From the NCBI RefSeq assembly GCF_003999995.1, contig NZ_RJAD01000001.1, positions 1,736,001 through 1,800,000 on the forward strand: 64,000 bases of DNA, in the 5' to 3' direction. The translations under genes and the position numbers were made by a program. Below are positions 17,419 to 27,308 of this stretch, piece by piece (position 1 is the stretch's first letter; every line of letters starts with the position of its first letter). The notes under the pieces were generated by a model, which was not told the origin of the DNA, ran no database searches, and worked only from the letters and a program-made list of their open reading frames with translations. The DNA comes from Microbacterium sulfonylureivorans. Its GTDB lineage: Bacteria; Actinomycetota; Actinomycetes; Actinomycetales; Microbacteriaceae.

Positions 17419-17538
17419 GTCGCGCCCACCCCAGGGGTGCGACCGTTCCCCGCGTCAAGCGAGGAACAGCGTCATGTCTTGCAGGGGGCATGTGCATGAC
17501 GAAGGGCCCCGTCGGCAATCACCAATGCCGGCGGGGCC
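17419..17538 (+). ncRNA. Four-hairpin structured element, copy 2
   Basis: Same architecture as 8710-8831: GTCGCGCC/GGTGCGAC (17419-17426 with 17436-17443), GTTCCcCGC/GCGaGGAAC (17445-17453 with 17459-17467), CGTCATG/CATGACG (17470-17476 with 17495-17501) and GGCCCCGTCGGC/GCCGGCGGGGCC (17505-17516 with 17527-17538). CCCCAGG in loop 1 and the GGGGG run in loop 3 are conserved between copies, while stem sequences differ in compensated ways (A-T in copy 1 to G-C here; third stem wholly different). It is followed by ~370 bp without a gene before the DUF11 protein. Function unknown. Confidence 0.6.
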
Positions 17539-17910
17539 GCCTCCGGTCGACGTGGTTGGCGCGTCGCGCCGACTCGCGAACCGCCAGACGAAACTTGTCG
17601 AACTTGTCGAACTCTCGGCCGGCGAGTGGGACCGGCGCACGCGCAAGTACCACCGCGTACGACATCGCAGACATCGCCGTTCCTGCCGCGAGCGTGTTCG
17701 CCAAGAGTCGGAGCGAAGGCTGGCGTTGGATGACAACCGCACAAGACACAGATGCCGGACGCTTCCCCGCGAGGGCGACCACTGCTAGCGTGACCGACGT
17801 TGTCCTGTGGGACGTGTTCGTCGACGATACGTGCTTGACCGTGCCCGTTCGGCGCCCAGAGCGCACCCCTGCTCTCCCCGCAGACTCGCAGGACACATTT
17901 GAGGACTGAA

Positions 17911-20900
17911 ATGCGCGTAACGCACCGCCCCAGGTGGACTCCAACGTTGAGTGGTGTGGTGGTCGCGGCGCTCGTGGCCTCTATCCTCATCGCGCCTCTT
18001 GCGGTGAGCGCCCCTCCGGCGGCCGCGACGGTTCCGGGGACGCCGGGCACGCCGCAGCCTCCGACGGCTCTGTTCACGGAGGACTTCTCGTCGCAAAGCG
18101 CCACGGGCGGCGCGATCGACATCGTGGGGTATCAGGGGTCCCCCGGTACGGCGTACGTACCGGGAAGTAGCGGCGCCAGCGGCGAGACGTACTTCGCCGA
18201 CCCGAACTGGCGCATGTCGGCTCGTCTGTGCAATGGGTTCATCATCAACGGGTCGACGCCGCTGCTCGCCGGGGATCCGTGCGGGAGCATCGCCGTGGGA
18301 ATGAACGCGATGAAGCAGCTCGCCAGCTACATCGGTCAATTCCAGGGGATGACGGCCGCGGCGCGTCCACAGAACCAGGCGCTCGTGTCGTACACCTGGG
18401 AGCCGCCGCCCCCCGGACCCGGCATCCAGTTCCAGACGAACGCTCCGATCCCTGCGATCGACGGGCATTTCTACCGTGTCACTGCGGTGTTCGGCCAGGC
18501 GAACTGCGGGACCGGCAACCCCCAGGAGCGACTGTCGCTGATCGTCAACGGTGCGCTGCGCGCGCTGGCATCCAACCTCACACCTTGCACGGCGCCCGGC
18601 TTCGTCGACTACCCTCCGATCCAGACGACACTCCCGACGCGCGTCGCGGCGTTGACGACCCCCGCGACGAAGGTGAACGCCGCGACGCCCGGCGGCACGC
18701 CGACGGTGGGGATGCAGCTCTTCAACGGGCAGGGCACTGGCGCCGGCAACGACGTGGTGTTCGACCTGCCGCAGATCATGGACGTGACGCCGCAGCTCGA
18801 CAAGGCCTTCAGTCCTGCGTCGATCGCATCGGGACAGACCTCGACCCTTACCTTTACGATCACGAATACCAACGAGCTCGGCGGGAAGGCGGGCATCGGG
18901 TTCCGGGATGAGCTGCCCGCCGGTGTCACCGCTACCGGCGTGAACGCCACCACCTGCACCAACGGTCAGGTCGCGGCGGCGGCGGGTTCGACGAGCGCCG
19001 TGCTCACGGGCGCGTCCCTGAATCTGGGCCAGAACGCCTGCACGGTGACGGTGCAGGTGACCGCATCGACGCCGGGGTCGTACATCAACGGACCGGACAA
19101 CTTCCCTGCCGGCGTCGCAGGGCTGGACGGTCTCAACCCGCCGGCGGAGACCACGCTCACCGTCACCGCGCCGGCATCCCTCAACCTGGTCAAGTCGACG
19201 ACTACGGAGGCCATCACGAGGGTCGGCCAGGTCGTCACCTACCGGTTCCTGATCACGAACGACGGCCCGACCGCCCTGTCGAACCTGCAGGTGAACGACA
19301 CCCAGGTGGCGCCGGCGACGCAAGCGAACATGTCGCCCATCCAGTGCGAGACCACGACACTGGCTCCGGATGCTTCCACCACGTGCGTCGGCGCCTACAC
19401 GGTGACGCAGACGGACCTCGACGCGGGAAGGCTCACCGACCGTGCGACCGCGAGCGCGACGAATCCGGGCGGCCAGACGGTCGTCACTCCGGAGTCGACG
19501 CTGACGCTCGCCGGTCCGCAGCCGGGCATCGAGGTCGTGAAGTCGTCGACCACCACGCTGGTGAACGCGGTCGGGCAGCAGATCCCGTACACCTTCCGCG
19601 TCACGAACACCGGCAACCAGACGCTGCTGAACGTGACGGTGACCGACACGCAGATCGCCCCAGCGGTCCAGGCCAACCTGTCCGACATCGTGTGCCCGCA
19701 GACCTCGCTGTCGCCGGGGGCGTGGGAGGTCTGCACCGCGACGTACACGGCGACGCTCGCCGACCTGCAGAACAGGACGATCAACGACACCGCGACGGCG
19801 TCGGGCACGCCCAACGGCGGACCGACGGTGACCTCGGAGCCGTCCGAGCTCACCATCGCCTCGCAGCCCCTGGGCAGCCTCGGCATCGTCAAGTCGACGA
19901 CCACCGCCGCCGTCACGGCGGTCGGCCAGGTGATCCCGTACACATTCACCGTCACGAACAACTCCACGTCGAATCTGACGAACGTGAGCGTCGCCGACAC
20001 CGTCGAAGCTCCGTCGCTGCCGGGCAACCTCTCCGCCATCACGTGCCAGACGCTGACCAACCCCGCCGGTGCGTGCTCCGGCATGACGACGCCTCTGGCG
20101 CCCGGCCAGGCCGCCAGGTTCACGGGCACGTACACGGTGACGCAGGCCGACGTGAACCAGGGTCGGGTGGCCGACAGCGCCGTCTCGAACGGCACCGGGC
20201 CCGGCGGGGTGCCGGTCGCCTCGTCGCCGTCGCGTGTGGTTCTGAACGCGCCGACCTCGTCGCTGACGATCGTGAAGTCGACCGCGACCACCACGGTCTC
20301 CGCGGTGGGACAGCAGGTTCCCTACACGTTCACAGTGGCCAATACGGGCAACCAAACCCTGACCAACGTCGCGGTGACCGACACGCAGGTCGCCCCCGCA
20401 TCACAGGCGAACATGTCGACCGTGACGTGCCAGTCGCTGGCGACGCCGGCCGCGGCATGCGCGGGCACCTCCGCGACGCTCGTGGCGGGGCAGGTGGCGA
20501 CGTTCTCGGGCACCTACACGGTGACCGCCGCGGACCTCGCGAACGGGTCGGTGAACGACTTCGCCACGGCAGCCGGAACCAACCCCGGCGGCGTCCGGGT
20601 GACCTCGCCGCAGTCCTCCGCGACGGTGAACGCCACGACGGTCCCGCTCACGATGGTGAAGACCGTCCAGGAGGACTTCTACGCCGAGATCGGCGAGCTG
20701 GTGCACTACACCTTCACGGTGAGGAACAACTCGTCGACGACCTATTCGAACCTCGCGATCCAGGACACGCAGTCGCCTCCCGCGTCGCAGGGGAACCTCT
20801 CGACGATCTCGTGCGTCGAGACGACGCTCGACGCCGGCGAGTCGACTACCTGCTCCGCGACGTACGCGGTGACCGCCGCAGACATCGACAACGGCGTGCT

Positions 20901-23900
20901 GAGCGACCGTGCGACGGCGACGGCTGTCGACGTCGGCGGGACCACCGTTTCCACGGCGCCGTCCAGCGCCATCCTGCTGGCGCAGCCGCAGCCGCGGATC
21001 ACGCTGCGCAAGACCTCCACGACGTCGCAGATCACCGCGGTGGGCGAGGAGGTGCCGTACGGCTTCGAAGTGACCAACGCCGGCAACGTCACGGTGACGG
21101 GCGTGTCCGTCGCCGACACCCAGGTGGCGCCGGCATCGCAAGCGGCCATGTCGCCGGTGGTCTGCCCGACCGGGCCGCTGGCGGCCGGGGCGACCGTCAA
21201 GTGCACCGGCACGTACACGGTGTCCGAAGCCGACCTCGACAACGGTCGACTGAAAGACACCGCCGTCGCCACCGCGCTCGCTCCGGGCGGCGACACCGTG
21301 ACCTCGCCGCGCACCGAGTTGACGATCACCGCCAATCCGGCGCTGGAGATTCAGAAGACGTCGAGCACGGCATCCATCGACACCATCGGCCAGCAGGTGC
21401 CGTACACGTTCACGGTGACCAACATCGCGCCGCAGACGGTGTCGAACGTGCGGGTCACCGACACGCAGATCGCCCCGGCATCGCAGACCGCGATGTCACC
21501 GATCGTGTGCGACGAGACCACGCTCGGCCCCGACGAGTCGACCGAGTGCCACGGGACGTACACGGCGACCGCGGCCGACCTCGACCACGGGTCGGTGGAC
21601 GACGTCGCCGTGGCGTCGGCCACGGATCCCTCCGGTGTCGCGCTGCCGCCGTCGGTGCCGGCGACCTTGAGTATCCCCGCGGTCCAGGCGCCCGCGCTCA
21701 CGGTCTCCAAGACGTCCAACACCTCCGTGATCACCGCTGTCGGTCAGCGCGTGACCTATCAATTCCTGGTGAACAACTCCGGCAACACGACGCTGACGGT
21801 CGTGACCGTCGTCGACACCCAGACTCCTCCGGCCTCGCCGGGCAACCTCACCCCGATGTCCTGCCCGATGACCAAGCTCGAGGCGGGACAGTCCCAGATC
21901 TGCACGGCGTCGTACACCGTCACCGCGGCAGACCTCGCCAACGGGTCGGTGGCGGACTCCGCGGTGGCCTCGGGCATCGCCCCTGACGGCAGCACGATCG
22001 CGTCGGGAGCGGACACCCTCAGCATCCCGGCGCCGGCGACGCCGCCCGCGCTGACCATCGTGAAGTCGTCGAACCTGTCGATCATCTCGACGCTGAACGA
22101 AGTCGTGGACTACGGGTTCACCGTCACCAACACCGGCACCGAGACCCTCACGAACGTCTCCGTCACGGATACGCAGATCGCTCCGGCAGTGCAGTCGAAC
22201 CTGTCCAGCGTCATCTGCCAGTCGCGCAGCAACCCCGCTGCGACCTGCTCGGGGACCACGGCGACGCTGGCTCCAGGGCAGTCCGCGCGCTTCGCGGCGA
22301 ACTACACCGTCACTCAGCCCGACATCGACCACGGTCGCGTCGACGACACCGCGACCGCGGCGGGCACCAACTCGGGCGGGACGCGCCTCACGTCGGCCCC
22401 GTCGGCGCTGTCGATCCTGGTCGAGCCGATCGACCCGGAGGTGTCGATCTCCAAGACCTCGACGACGGCGGAGGTGACCCAGGTTGGGCAGGCGATCCCG
22501 TACACCTTCCAGGTCACCAACACCGGCAATCAGACGTTGACCGACATCGCCGTGTCGGACACCGTGGATGCCCCGTCGCTCCAGTCCAACCTGTCCGACG
22601 TGGTCTGCCCCGCCGGGGCGCTGGAGCCCGGCGACTCCGTGGACTGCACGGCCATTTACACGGCCACCGCGGCAGACCTCAACGGCGACTCCATCGGGGA
22701 CGCCGCGGCCGCCCACGGCACGTCGCCGTCCGGCGCGCGGGTGAACTCCTCGCTCGATCCGCTCGAGATTCCGACGGTCCACTCTCCCGCGCTGACCGTG
22801 GTCAAGTCATCCACCACCACCGACCTCACCCTGGCCGGTCAGCAGATCCCGTACACCTTCACCGTCACGAATACCGGCAACGTGACGCTGCAGGGCGTCT
22901 CGGTCGATGACGTCGTCGCGGCGCCGTCCGACCAGGCGAACCTGTCGGCGGTGACGTGTGCGTCGCTGGCCAACCCGGTGGCGGCGTGCTCGGGTACGAC
23001 GACGAGTCTCCTCCCCGGCCAGGTGGCGACGTTCGCGGCCACGTACACGACGACGCAGGACGATGTGGACAACGGACGGGTGAGGGATGCCGCGACCGCG
23101 ACGGGCACCCCGCCGGCGACGGAGGATGACCCCGACCCGGCCTCCGTGACCAGTGAAGCGGCGCCGCTCGCGATTCCCTCGGACCAGGTGCCGCACCTCA
23201 CCGTGGTGAAGACCTCCACGACGGACGGTGTCACCGAGGCGGGGCAGGTGATTCCGTACATCTTCCGGGTGACCAACGACGGCAACGTGACGATGTCGGA
23301 CGTGTCAGTCACCGACACGGTGACGGCACCGTCGAATCAGGCGAACCTCTCGGCTGTGACGTGTGAGTCGCTGTCGAACCCCGCCGATACCTGTTCGGGT
23401 GCTTCGGTGACGCTGCAGGTCGGACAGGTCGCGATCTTCACGGCCACGTACACGACGACGCAGATCGATGTAGACAGCGGGTCGCTCAACGACAGTGCGA
23501 CGACGGCGGGCACTCCGCCGGCGACCGAGGAGATCCCCGATCCGCCGGCGTTCGTGAGTCCTGCGTCCGCTGCGTCCATCGCGGTGCTCGCCGAGCCGAG
23601 TCTGTCGATTGTGAAGGACTCGGTGACGACTTCGGTGGCGACGGCGGGGGATGCGATCCTATACACGTTCACGGTGACGAATGACGGCAACGTGACGATG
23701 TCGGAGGTCTCGGTGAACGACTCCGTGACCGCGCCCTCGGACCCGGCGAATCTGTCCGCGGTGACGTGCCAGGCGCTGTCGAACCCGGCGGCCGCTTGCT
23801 CGGGAGCGGCCGTCACGCTGCAGGTCGGTCAGTCGGCCACGTTCACGGCGGCCTATACGACCACTCAGGCAGACATCGACCACGGCACGGTGAGCGACTC

Positions 23901-25920
23901 CGCCACAGCGTCGGGCAGGCAGCCGGAAACGCTCGGCAACCCGACTCCGCCGCTGTACACGACGCCCGAACCCTCGGGTCTCGACGTCGACGTTGATCAG
24001 AACCCGCACCTTATCGTGGCCAAGGAGACGACGACCGGCTCGGTCACCACCCCGGGTCAGGAGATCCCGTACACCTTCACGGTCACCAACGACGGCAACG
24101 TCACGATGTCCGAGATCTCGGTGACCGACACCGTCGCGGCTCCGTCCGACCCGGCGAACCTGTCGGCAGAGACCTGCCAGTCGCTGTCGAACCCCGCAGA
24201 CACGTGCTCCGGTCCGACGGTGACGCTGCAGGTCGGGCAGGTGGCGACGTTCGTGGCGACGTACACGACGACGCAGGCCGACATCGACCACGGCGCGGTG
24301 AGCGACAGCGCCAGCGCGTCGGGACGTCCACCCGCGACACCCGAGACCCCGACGCCACCGTTGTTCACCACCCCCGACCCGTCGGCGGTGGACCTGCCGG
24401 TCGAGCAGACCCCTCACCTCACGGTGCTCAAGGAGACCACGACGACCGCCGTCACGACCGTCGGTCAGGAGGTCCCGTACACATTCACGGTCACCAACGA
24501 CGGCAACGTCACGATGGCGGACGTGTCGGTGGCCGACGCGGTGGCTGCGCCATCCGACCCGGCGAGCCTCTCGGCGGTGACCTGCCGGTCGCTGGAAAAC
24601 CCCGCCGGCAACTGCTCGGGCACGAGCGTCGACCTCGCCGTGGGCCAGGTCGCGACGTTCGGTGCGACGTACACGACGACGCAGGCCGATCTCGATACCG
24701 GCGGCGACGTCAGCGACTCCGCGACCGCGACCGGCACGCCGCCGGCGACCGAAGACGATCCGACTCCTCCGCCGTATACGACACCCGACCCCTCGGTGGT
24801 CGGCCTGGAAGTTCAGCAGCAGCCGGAGCTGAGCATCGTCAAGGCCACGACGTCGACGTCGGTCACCGCGGTCGGCCAGGTCATCCCGTACACGTTCACC
24901 GTCACAAACGAGGGCAACGTCACGATGTCGGGCGTCTCGGTCACCGACACCGTCGCCGCACCGTCCGACCCGGCCAACCTGTCCGCGCCGACGTGTGCGT
25001 CGCTGGCGAGCCCGGCCGGACCGTGCTCGGGCACGACGGTGACTCTCGCCGCCGGGCAGGTGGCGACGTTCACCGCGTCCTACACGACGACGGCGGCTGA
25101 CCTGGATGCCGGAGGCAGCGTGAGCGACTCCGCGACGGCGACCGGCACACCGCCCGCGACCGACGAGAACCCGACTCCGCCGCCCGTCACGACCCAGGTG
25201 CCGTCGACCCTTGCCGTTCCGGTGCAGCAGACGCCGCATCTGACCGTCGTCAAGGCGACGACCGCCACCGCCGTCACACGGCTTGGCCAGGAGATCGAGT
25301 ACACCTTCACGGTCGCCAACGACGGGAACGTGACGATGTCGGGCGTCGCTGTCGACGACACCGTCACCGCGCCGTCCGACCCGGACAACCTCACCGAGGT
25401 GACCTGCCAGACGCTCGCGAGCCCTGCCGGTCCGTGCTCCGGGACGACGGTGACCCTCGTGGCCGGGCAGGTCGCGACGTTCACGGCGACGTACACCGCG
25501 ACGCTGGCCGACCTGCAGGCCGGTGCTCTCGCCGACCGGGCGACGGCCGCGGGGACGCCTCCGGCGACGCCGTCGAGCCCGAACCCGCCGCCGTTCGTGA
25601 CCTCGGGATCGTCCGTCGTCGTGGTTGTCGATCTCCCGCCGCTGACGGGAGTCTGGGGCGCGAACCAGCGCATGACGATCCTCACGAGCGACCCGCGTCC
25701 GCTCATCACCGGGACCGGTGTTCCCGGAGACACGATCGTCCTCCGTGACGGCGACGGCGTGGTCCTCGGGACCGTCGTGGTCGACGCAGACGGGACCTGG
25801 TCCTGGTTGCCGACGAGCGACTTCCCGGTCGGCACCACCGAAATCACGGCGACAGACAGCTTCGGACGCACCATCGTGCTGACGATCACCGTCGAGCCTC
25901 TGCCCGTTGTCTCGGGGTAG
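17911..25920 (+). CDS. Giant secreted DUF11-repeat surface protein
   Basis: About 2,669 residues from the ATG at 17911 (GAGGA five bases upstream). A signal peptide (VVVAALVASILIAPLAVSA) leads into a ~270-residue N-terminal domain with few Cys, one DUF11-like unit (LDKAFSPASIASGQTSTLTF), then 17 tandem DUF11 units, each opening like LTVVKSSTTT...GQQIPYTFTVTNTGN. A C-terminal Ig-like domain (~residues 2580-2669, PLITGTGVPGDTIVLRDGDG) ends without LPXTG motif or membrane anchor. Such proteins form long extracellular stalks. Retention may depend on the L,D-transpeptidase and lipoprotein genes immediately downstream, which would be unusual; that is inference. Confidence 0.85.
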   Translation: MRVTHRPRWTPTLSGVVVAALVASILIAPLAVSAPPAAATVPGTPGTPQPPTALFTEDFSSQSATGGAIDIVGYQGSPGTAYVPGSSGASGETYFADPNWRMSARLCNGFIINGSTPLLAGDPCGSIAVGMNAMKQLASYIGQFQGMTAAARPQNQALVSYTWEPPPPGPGIQFQTNAPIPAIDGHFYRVTAVFGQANCGTGNPQERLSLIVNGALRALASNLTPCTAPGFVDYPPIQTTLPTRVAALTTPATKVNAATPGGTPTVGMQLFNGQGTGAGNDVVFDLPQIMDVTPQLDKAFSPASIASGQTSTLTFTITNTNELGGKAGIGFRDELPAGVTATGVNATTCTNGQVAAAAGSTSAVLTGASLNLGQNACTVTVQVTASTPGSYINGPDNFPAGVAGLDGLNPPAETTLTVTAPASLNLVKSTTTEAITRVGQVVTYRFLITNDGPTALSNLQVNDTQVAPATQANMSPIQCETTTLAPDASTTCVGAYTVTQTDLDAGRLTDRATASATNPGGQTVVTPESTLTLAGPQPGIEVVKSSTTTLVNAVGQQIPYTFRVTNTGNQTLLNVTVTDTQIAPAVQANLSDIVCPQTSLSPGAWEVCTATYTATLADLQNRTINDTATASGTPNGGPTVTSEPSELTIASQPLGSLGIVKSTTTAAVTAVGQVIPYTFTVTNNSTSNLTNVSVADTVEAPSLPGNLSAITCQTLTNPAGACSGMTTPLAPGQAARFTGTYTVTQADVNQGRVADSAVSNGTGPGGVPVASSPSRVVLNAPTSSLTIVKSTATTTVSAVGQQVPYTFTVANTGNQTLTNVAVTDTQVAPASQANMSTVTCQSLATPAAACAGTSATLVAGQVATFSGTYTVTAADLANGSVNDFATAAGTNPGGVRVTSPQSSATVNATTVPLTMVKTVQEDFYAEIGELVHYTFTVRNNSSTTYSNLAIQDTQSPPASQGNLSTISCVETTLDAGESTTCSATYAVTAADIDNGVLSDRATATAVDVGGTTVSTAPSSAILLAQPQPRITLRKTSTTSQITAVGEEVPYGFEVTNAGNVTVTGVSVADTQVAPASQAAMSPVVCPTGPLAAGATVKCTGTYTVSEADLDNGRLKDTAVATALAPGGDTVTSPRTELTITANPALEIQKTSSTASIDTIGQQVPYTFTVTNIAPQTVSNVRVTDTQIAPASQTAMSPIVCDETTLGPDESTECHGTYTATAADLDHGSVDDVAVASATDPSGVALPPSVPATLSIPAVQAPALTVSKTSNTSVITAVGQRVTYQFLVNNSGNTTLTVVTVVDTQTPPASPGNLTPMSCPMTKLEAGQSQICTASYTVTAADLANGSVADSAVASGIAPDGSTIASGADTLSIPAPATPPALTIVKSSNLSIISTLNEVVDYGFTVTNTGTETLTNVSVTDTQIAPAVQSNLSSVICQSRSNPAATCSGTTATLAPGQSARFAANYTVTQPDIDHGRVDDTATAAGTNSGGTRLTSAPSALSILVEPIDPEVSISKTSTTAEVTQVGQAIPYTFQVTNTGNQTLTDIAVSDTVDAPSLQSNLSDVVCPAGALEPGDSVDCTAIYTATAADLNGDSIGDAAAAHGTSPSGARVNSSLDPLEIPTVHSPALTVVKSSTTTDLTLAGQQIPYTFTVTNTGNVTLQGVSVDDVVAAPSDQANLSAVTCASLANPVAACSGTTTSLLPGQVATFAATYTTTQDDVDNGRVRDAATATGTPPATEDDPDPASVTSEAAPLAIPSDQVPHLTVVKTSTTDGVTEAGQVIPYIFRVTNDGNVTMSDVSVTDTVTAPSNQANLSAVTCESLSNPADTCSGASVTLQVGQVAIFTATYTTTQIDVDSGSLNDSATTAGTPPATEEIPDPPAFVSPASAASIAVLAEPSLSIVKDSVTTSVATAGDAILYTFTVTNDGNVTMSEVSVNDSVTAPSDPANLSAVTCQALSNPAAACSGAAVTLQVGQSATFTAAYTTTQADIDHGTVSDSATASGRQPETLGNPTPPLYTTPEPSGLDVDVDQNPHLIVAKETTTGSVTTPGQEIPYTFTVTNDGNVTMSEISVTDTVAAPSDPANLSAETCQSLSNPADTCSGPTVTLQVGQVATFVATYTTTQADIDHGAVSDSASASGRPPATPETPTPPLFTTPDPSAVDLPVEQTPHLTVLKETTTTAVTTVGQEVPYTFTVTNDGNVTMADVSVADAVAAPSDPASLSAVTCRSLENPAGNCSGTSVDLAVGQVATFGATYTTTQADLDTGGDVSDSATATGTPPATEDDPTPPPYTTPDPSVVGLEVQQQPELSIVKATTSTSVTAVGQVIPYTFTVTNEGNVTMSGVSVTDTVAAPSDPANLSAPTCASLASPAGPCSGTTVTLAAGQVATFTASYTTTAADLDAGGSVSDSATATGTPPATDENPTPPPVTTQVPSTLAVPVQQTPHLTVVKATTATAVTRLGQEIEYTFTVANDGNVTMSGVAVDDTVTAPSDPDNLTEVTCQTLASPAGPCSGTTVTLVAGQVATFTATYTATLADLQAGALADRATAAGTPPATPSSPNPPPFVTSGSSVVVVVDLPPLTGVWGANQRMTILTSDPRPLITGTGVPGDTIVLRDGDGVVLGTVVVDADGTWSWLPTSDFPVGTTEITATDSFGRTIVLTITVEPLPVVSG
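19170..25640 (+). repeat. 17 tandem DUF11 coding repeats
   Basis: Units of roughly 345-410 bp. Units 1-10 are ~115-127 residues; units 11-17 are longer (~132-137) because of a Pro-rich linker such as GTPPATEDDPTPP and they are more alike, with NDGNVTMS at the same place. The younger half probably grew by recent unequal crossover. Confidence 0.85.
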
Positions 25921-25924
25921 TCCC

Positions 25925-26827
25925 ATGGGTTCTGAGCGCCGAGTCGGACACCGCGGCCTCACGATCGCGGCAGTCGTGGCGGGAGTCCTCGTGATCGCCG
26001 CGACGGTGTGGCTCGTGACGGCCGGCGCGCTGACCGGTCGCCCGGCGACGGCGCCCCGTGAGGATGGTGCCCCGACGGCATCCGCTTCGGAGCCTGTGGC
26101 GGGGGAGTTCGCGCCTCCCGCCGCGGCGGAGCTCGAAGCGCTCCCCGAGGTGCGCTTCGACGCCGTGATCGGCGGGCTGATCCCGCTCGCCGAGGCCGAG
26201 GCACAGGTGGACGGGCGGTACGAGCTGCTGCACAACGCCGCTCTCTACGGCGAGGACCGCCGCACCGCCGTGGCCCGTTTCGCGGCGATCGACTTCCTCG
26301 CCGTTCCGTCGACGGTCGTCGTCGTCGAGCAGGACGGCGACTGGTCGCTCGTAATGACCCCTGCCCGGGTGACGCTCCCGTCTGAATCCGACGGCTCTGC
26401 GCCGGCGCAGAGCGCCGCCTGGATGCGCACCTCAGACCTCCGCCGTGTCGGGGATCTGCCGGCGCGCGTGGTGATCAGCGTCGCCGACGCCACGCTGACG
26501 ATCGAGGACCCGTCAGCCGAACCCGCCGTCTTCGACGTCGGCGTCGGCACGCCCGACACCCCCACTCCCACCGGCGTCACCGGATACCTGCAGCAGCGGT
26601 ATCTCGATCCCAGCCAGGGCGCGGCGGAGCATCCGATCCAGCTGACGTCGCTGCACGCGACCGCGCACGACGAGCCGTACGGTGGAACGGACGGAGGACT
26701 GATCGGGATCCACTTCAACCCTGACAACGACGGCGCCGTCTCGCACGGCTGCATCCGACTGAGCGCGGAGGCGATCGACGCGGTGAACAGGCTCCCGCTG
26801 GGCACCCCGGTGTCGATCGTTCCCTAG
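25925..26827 (+). CDS. Membrane-anchored L,D-transpeptidase (YkuD domain)
   Basis: A 300-residue protein starting 5 bp after the DUF11 gene. One N-terminal membrane helix (LTIAAVVAGVLVIAATVWLV), a linker, an all-beta region of ~100 residues, and a C-terminal YkuD domain with the catalytic signature SHGCIRLS (H274, C276) preceded by GLIGIHFN. Such enzymes make 3-3 peptidoglycan cross-links or attach proteins to peptidoglycan. The tight linkage to a large wall-less-anchor surface protein suggests it could help attach or accommodate that protein. Confidence 0.88.
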   Translation: MGSERRVGHRGLTIAAVVAGVLVIAATVWLVTAGALTGRPATAPREDGAPTASASEPVAGEFAPPAAAELEALPEVRFDAVIGGLIPLAEAEAQVDGRYELLHNAALYGEDRRTAVARFAAIDFLAVPSTVVVVEQDGDWSLVMTPARVTLPSESDGSAPAQSAAWMRTSDLRRVGDLPARVVISVADATLTIEDPSAEPAVFDVGVGTPDTPTPTGVTGYLQQRYLDPSQGAAEHPIQLTSLHATAHDEPYGGTDGGLIGIHFNPDNDGAVSHGCIRLSAEAIDAVNRLPLGTPVSIVP

Positions 26828-26849
26828 CGCGCACGACCAAGGACGACTC

Positions 26850-27308
26850 ATGCTCACGAACACCCATCGGCGATCCAGTGGAGCGGCCGCGCTTGGCGTG
26901 GCGCTGCTGCTCATGACCGGGCTGACCGGCTGCTTTCCGGCCGAGACGGCTGAGACGGCGACGTCTTCACCGACGGCCTCGGACATCACCGGGCTTCCCG
27001 AGGGCGTGCAGCAGGCGACGGACGTGCCCACCGACGTTCCGAACGACCCCGATGTGCGGGGGGACGTCGAGCTGACGACCTGCGAGGAGGCCGAGGGCGG
27101 CTGGCGGGCCTCCGGCACGGCATCGAACTCGGGGACGAGCACCAAGGATTACACCATCACGGTCTTCTTCACGACCGAGGGCGGCACGGTGATCGGCGCG
27201 GGCGACACCGAACTCTCGGTGGCGGCGGGGGAGTCGAGCGAGTGGAGCGTCACCGGCGAACTCACGCCCGCGCCCACTACGAACTGCGTGCTGAGGGGCG
27301 TCGGGTGA
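26850..27308 (+). CDS. Small surface lipoprotein
   Basis: A 152-residue protein with a signal peptide and lipobox LTGC (Cys28), then a Thr/Asp-rich linker and a ~85-residue beta-rich domain (GWRASGTASNSGTSTKDYTI) that resembles FxLYD-like single-layer domains. Third gene of the DUF11 cluster, 22 bp after the transpeptidase. Its function is not recognisable beyond being membrane-tethered on the outer face. Confidence 0.75.
   Translation: MLTNTHRRSSGAAALGVALLLMTGLTGCFPAETAETATSSPTASDITGLPEGVQQATDVPTDVPNDPDVRGDVELTTCEEAEGGWRASGTASNSGTSTKDYTITVFFTTEGGTVIGAGDTELSVAAGESSEWSVTGELTPAPTTNCVLRGVG

Larger units (their letters stand above)
16593..17910. other. 1.3-kb region of remnants without an intact gene
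   Basis: No intact gene is supportable. It contains a LacI-type operator directly before an ATG (16889-16902, ATG at 16905), a fragment of a DUF11-protein gene (about 17,200-17,300) and the second four-hairpin element. Long open frames exist on both strands but have the character of GC-rich chance frames. Confidence 0.6.

Noticed and set aside
8710..17538. CRISPR interpretation of the repeated hairpins
   Set aside because: Only two copies, 8.7 kb apart, with diverged stems and no spacers or cas genes; no CRISPR array is present in the window.
17640..17790. Peptide TTAYDIADIAVPAASVF in a plus-strand frame, reminiscent of a LacI helix-turn-helix
   Set aside because: One residue of the motif is missing, no sensor domain follows, and the frame is otherwise featureless; chance resemblance is as likely as a remnant.
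17785..26235. Very long open frames opposite or out of frame with the DUF11 gene (e.g. minus-strand frames of ~850 residues at 17785-20355 and 23659-26235, plus-strand 880-residue frame at 19344-21986)
   Set aside because: They are Arg/His/Gly-rich, contain no domains and repeat with the DUF11 units; they exist because GC-rich repeats lack stop codons in all frames.
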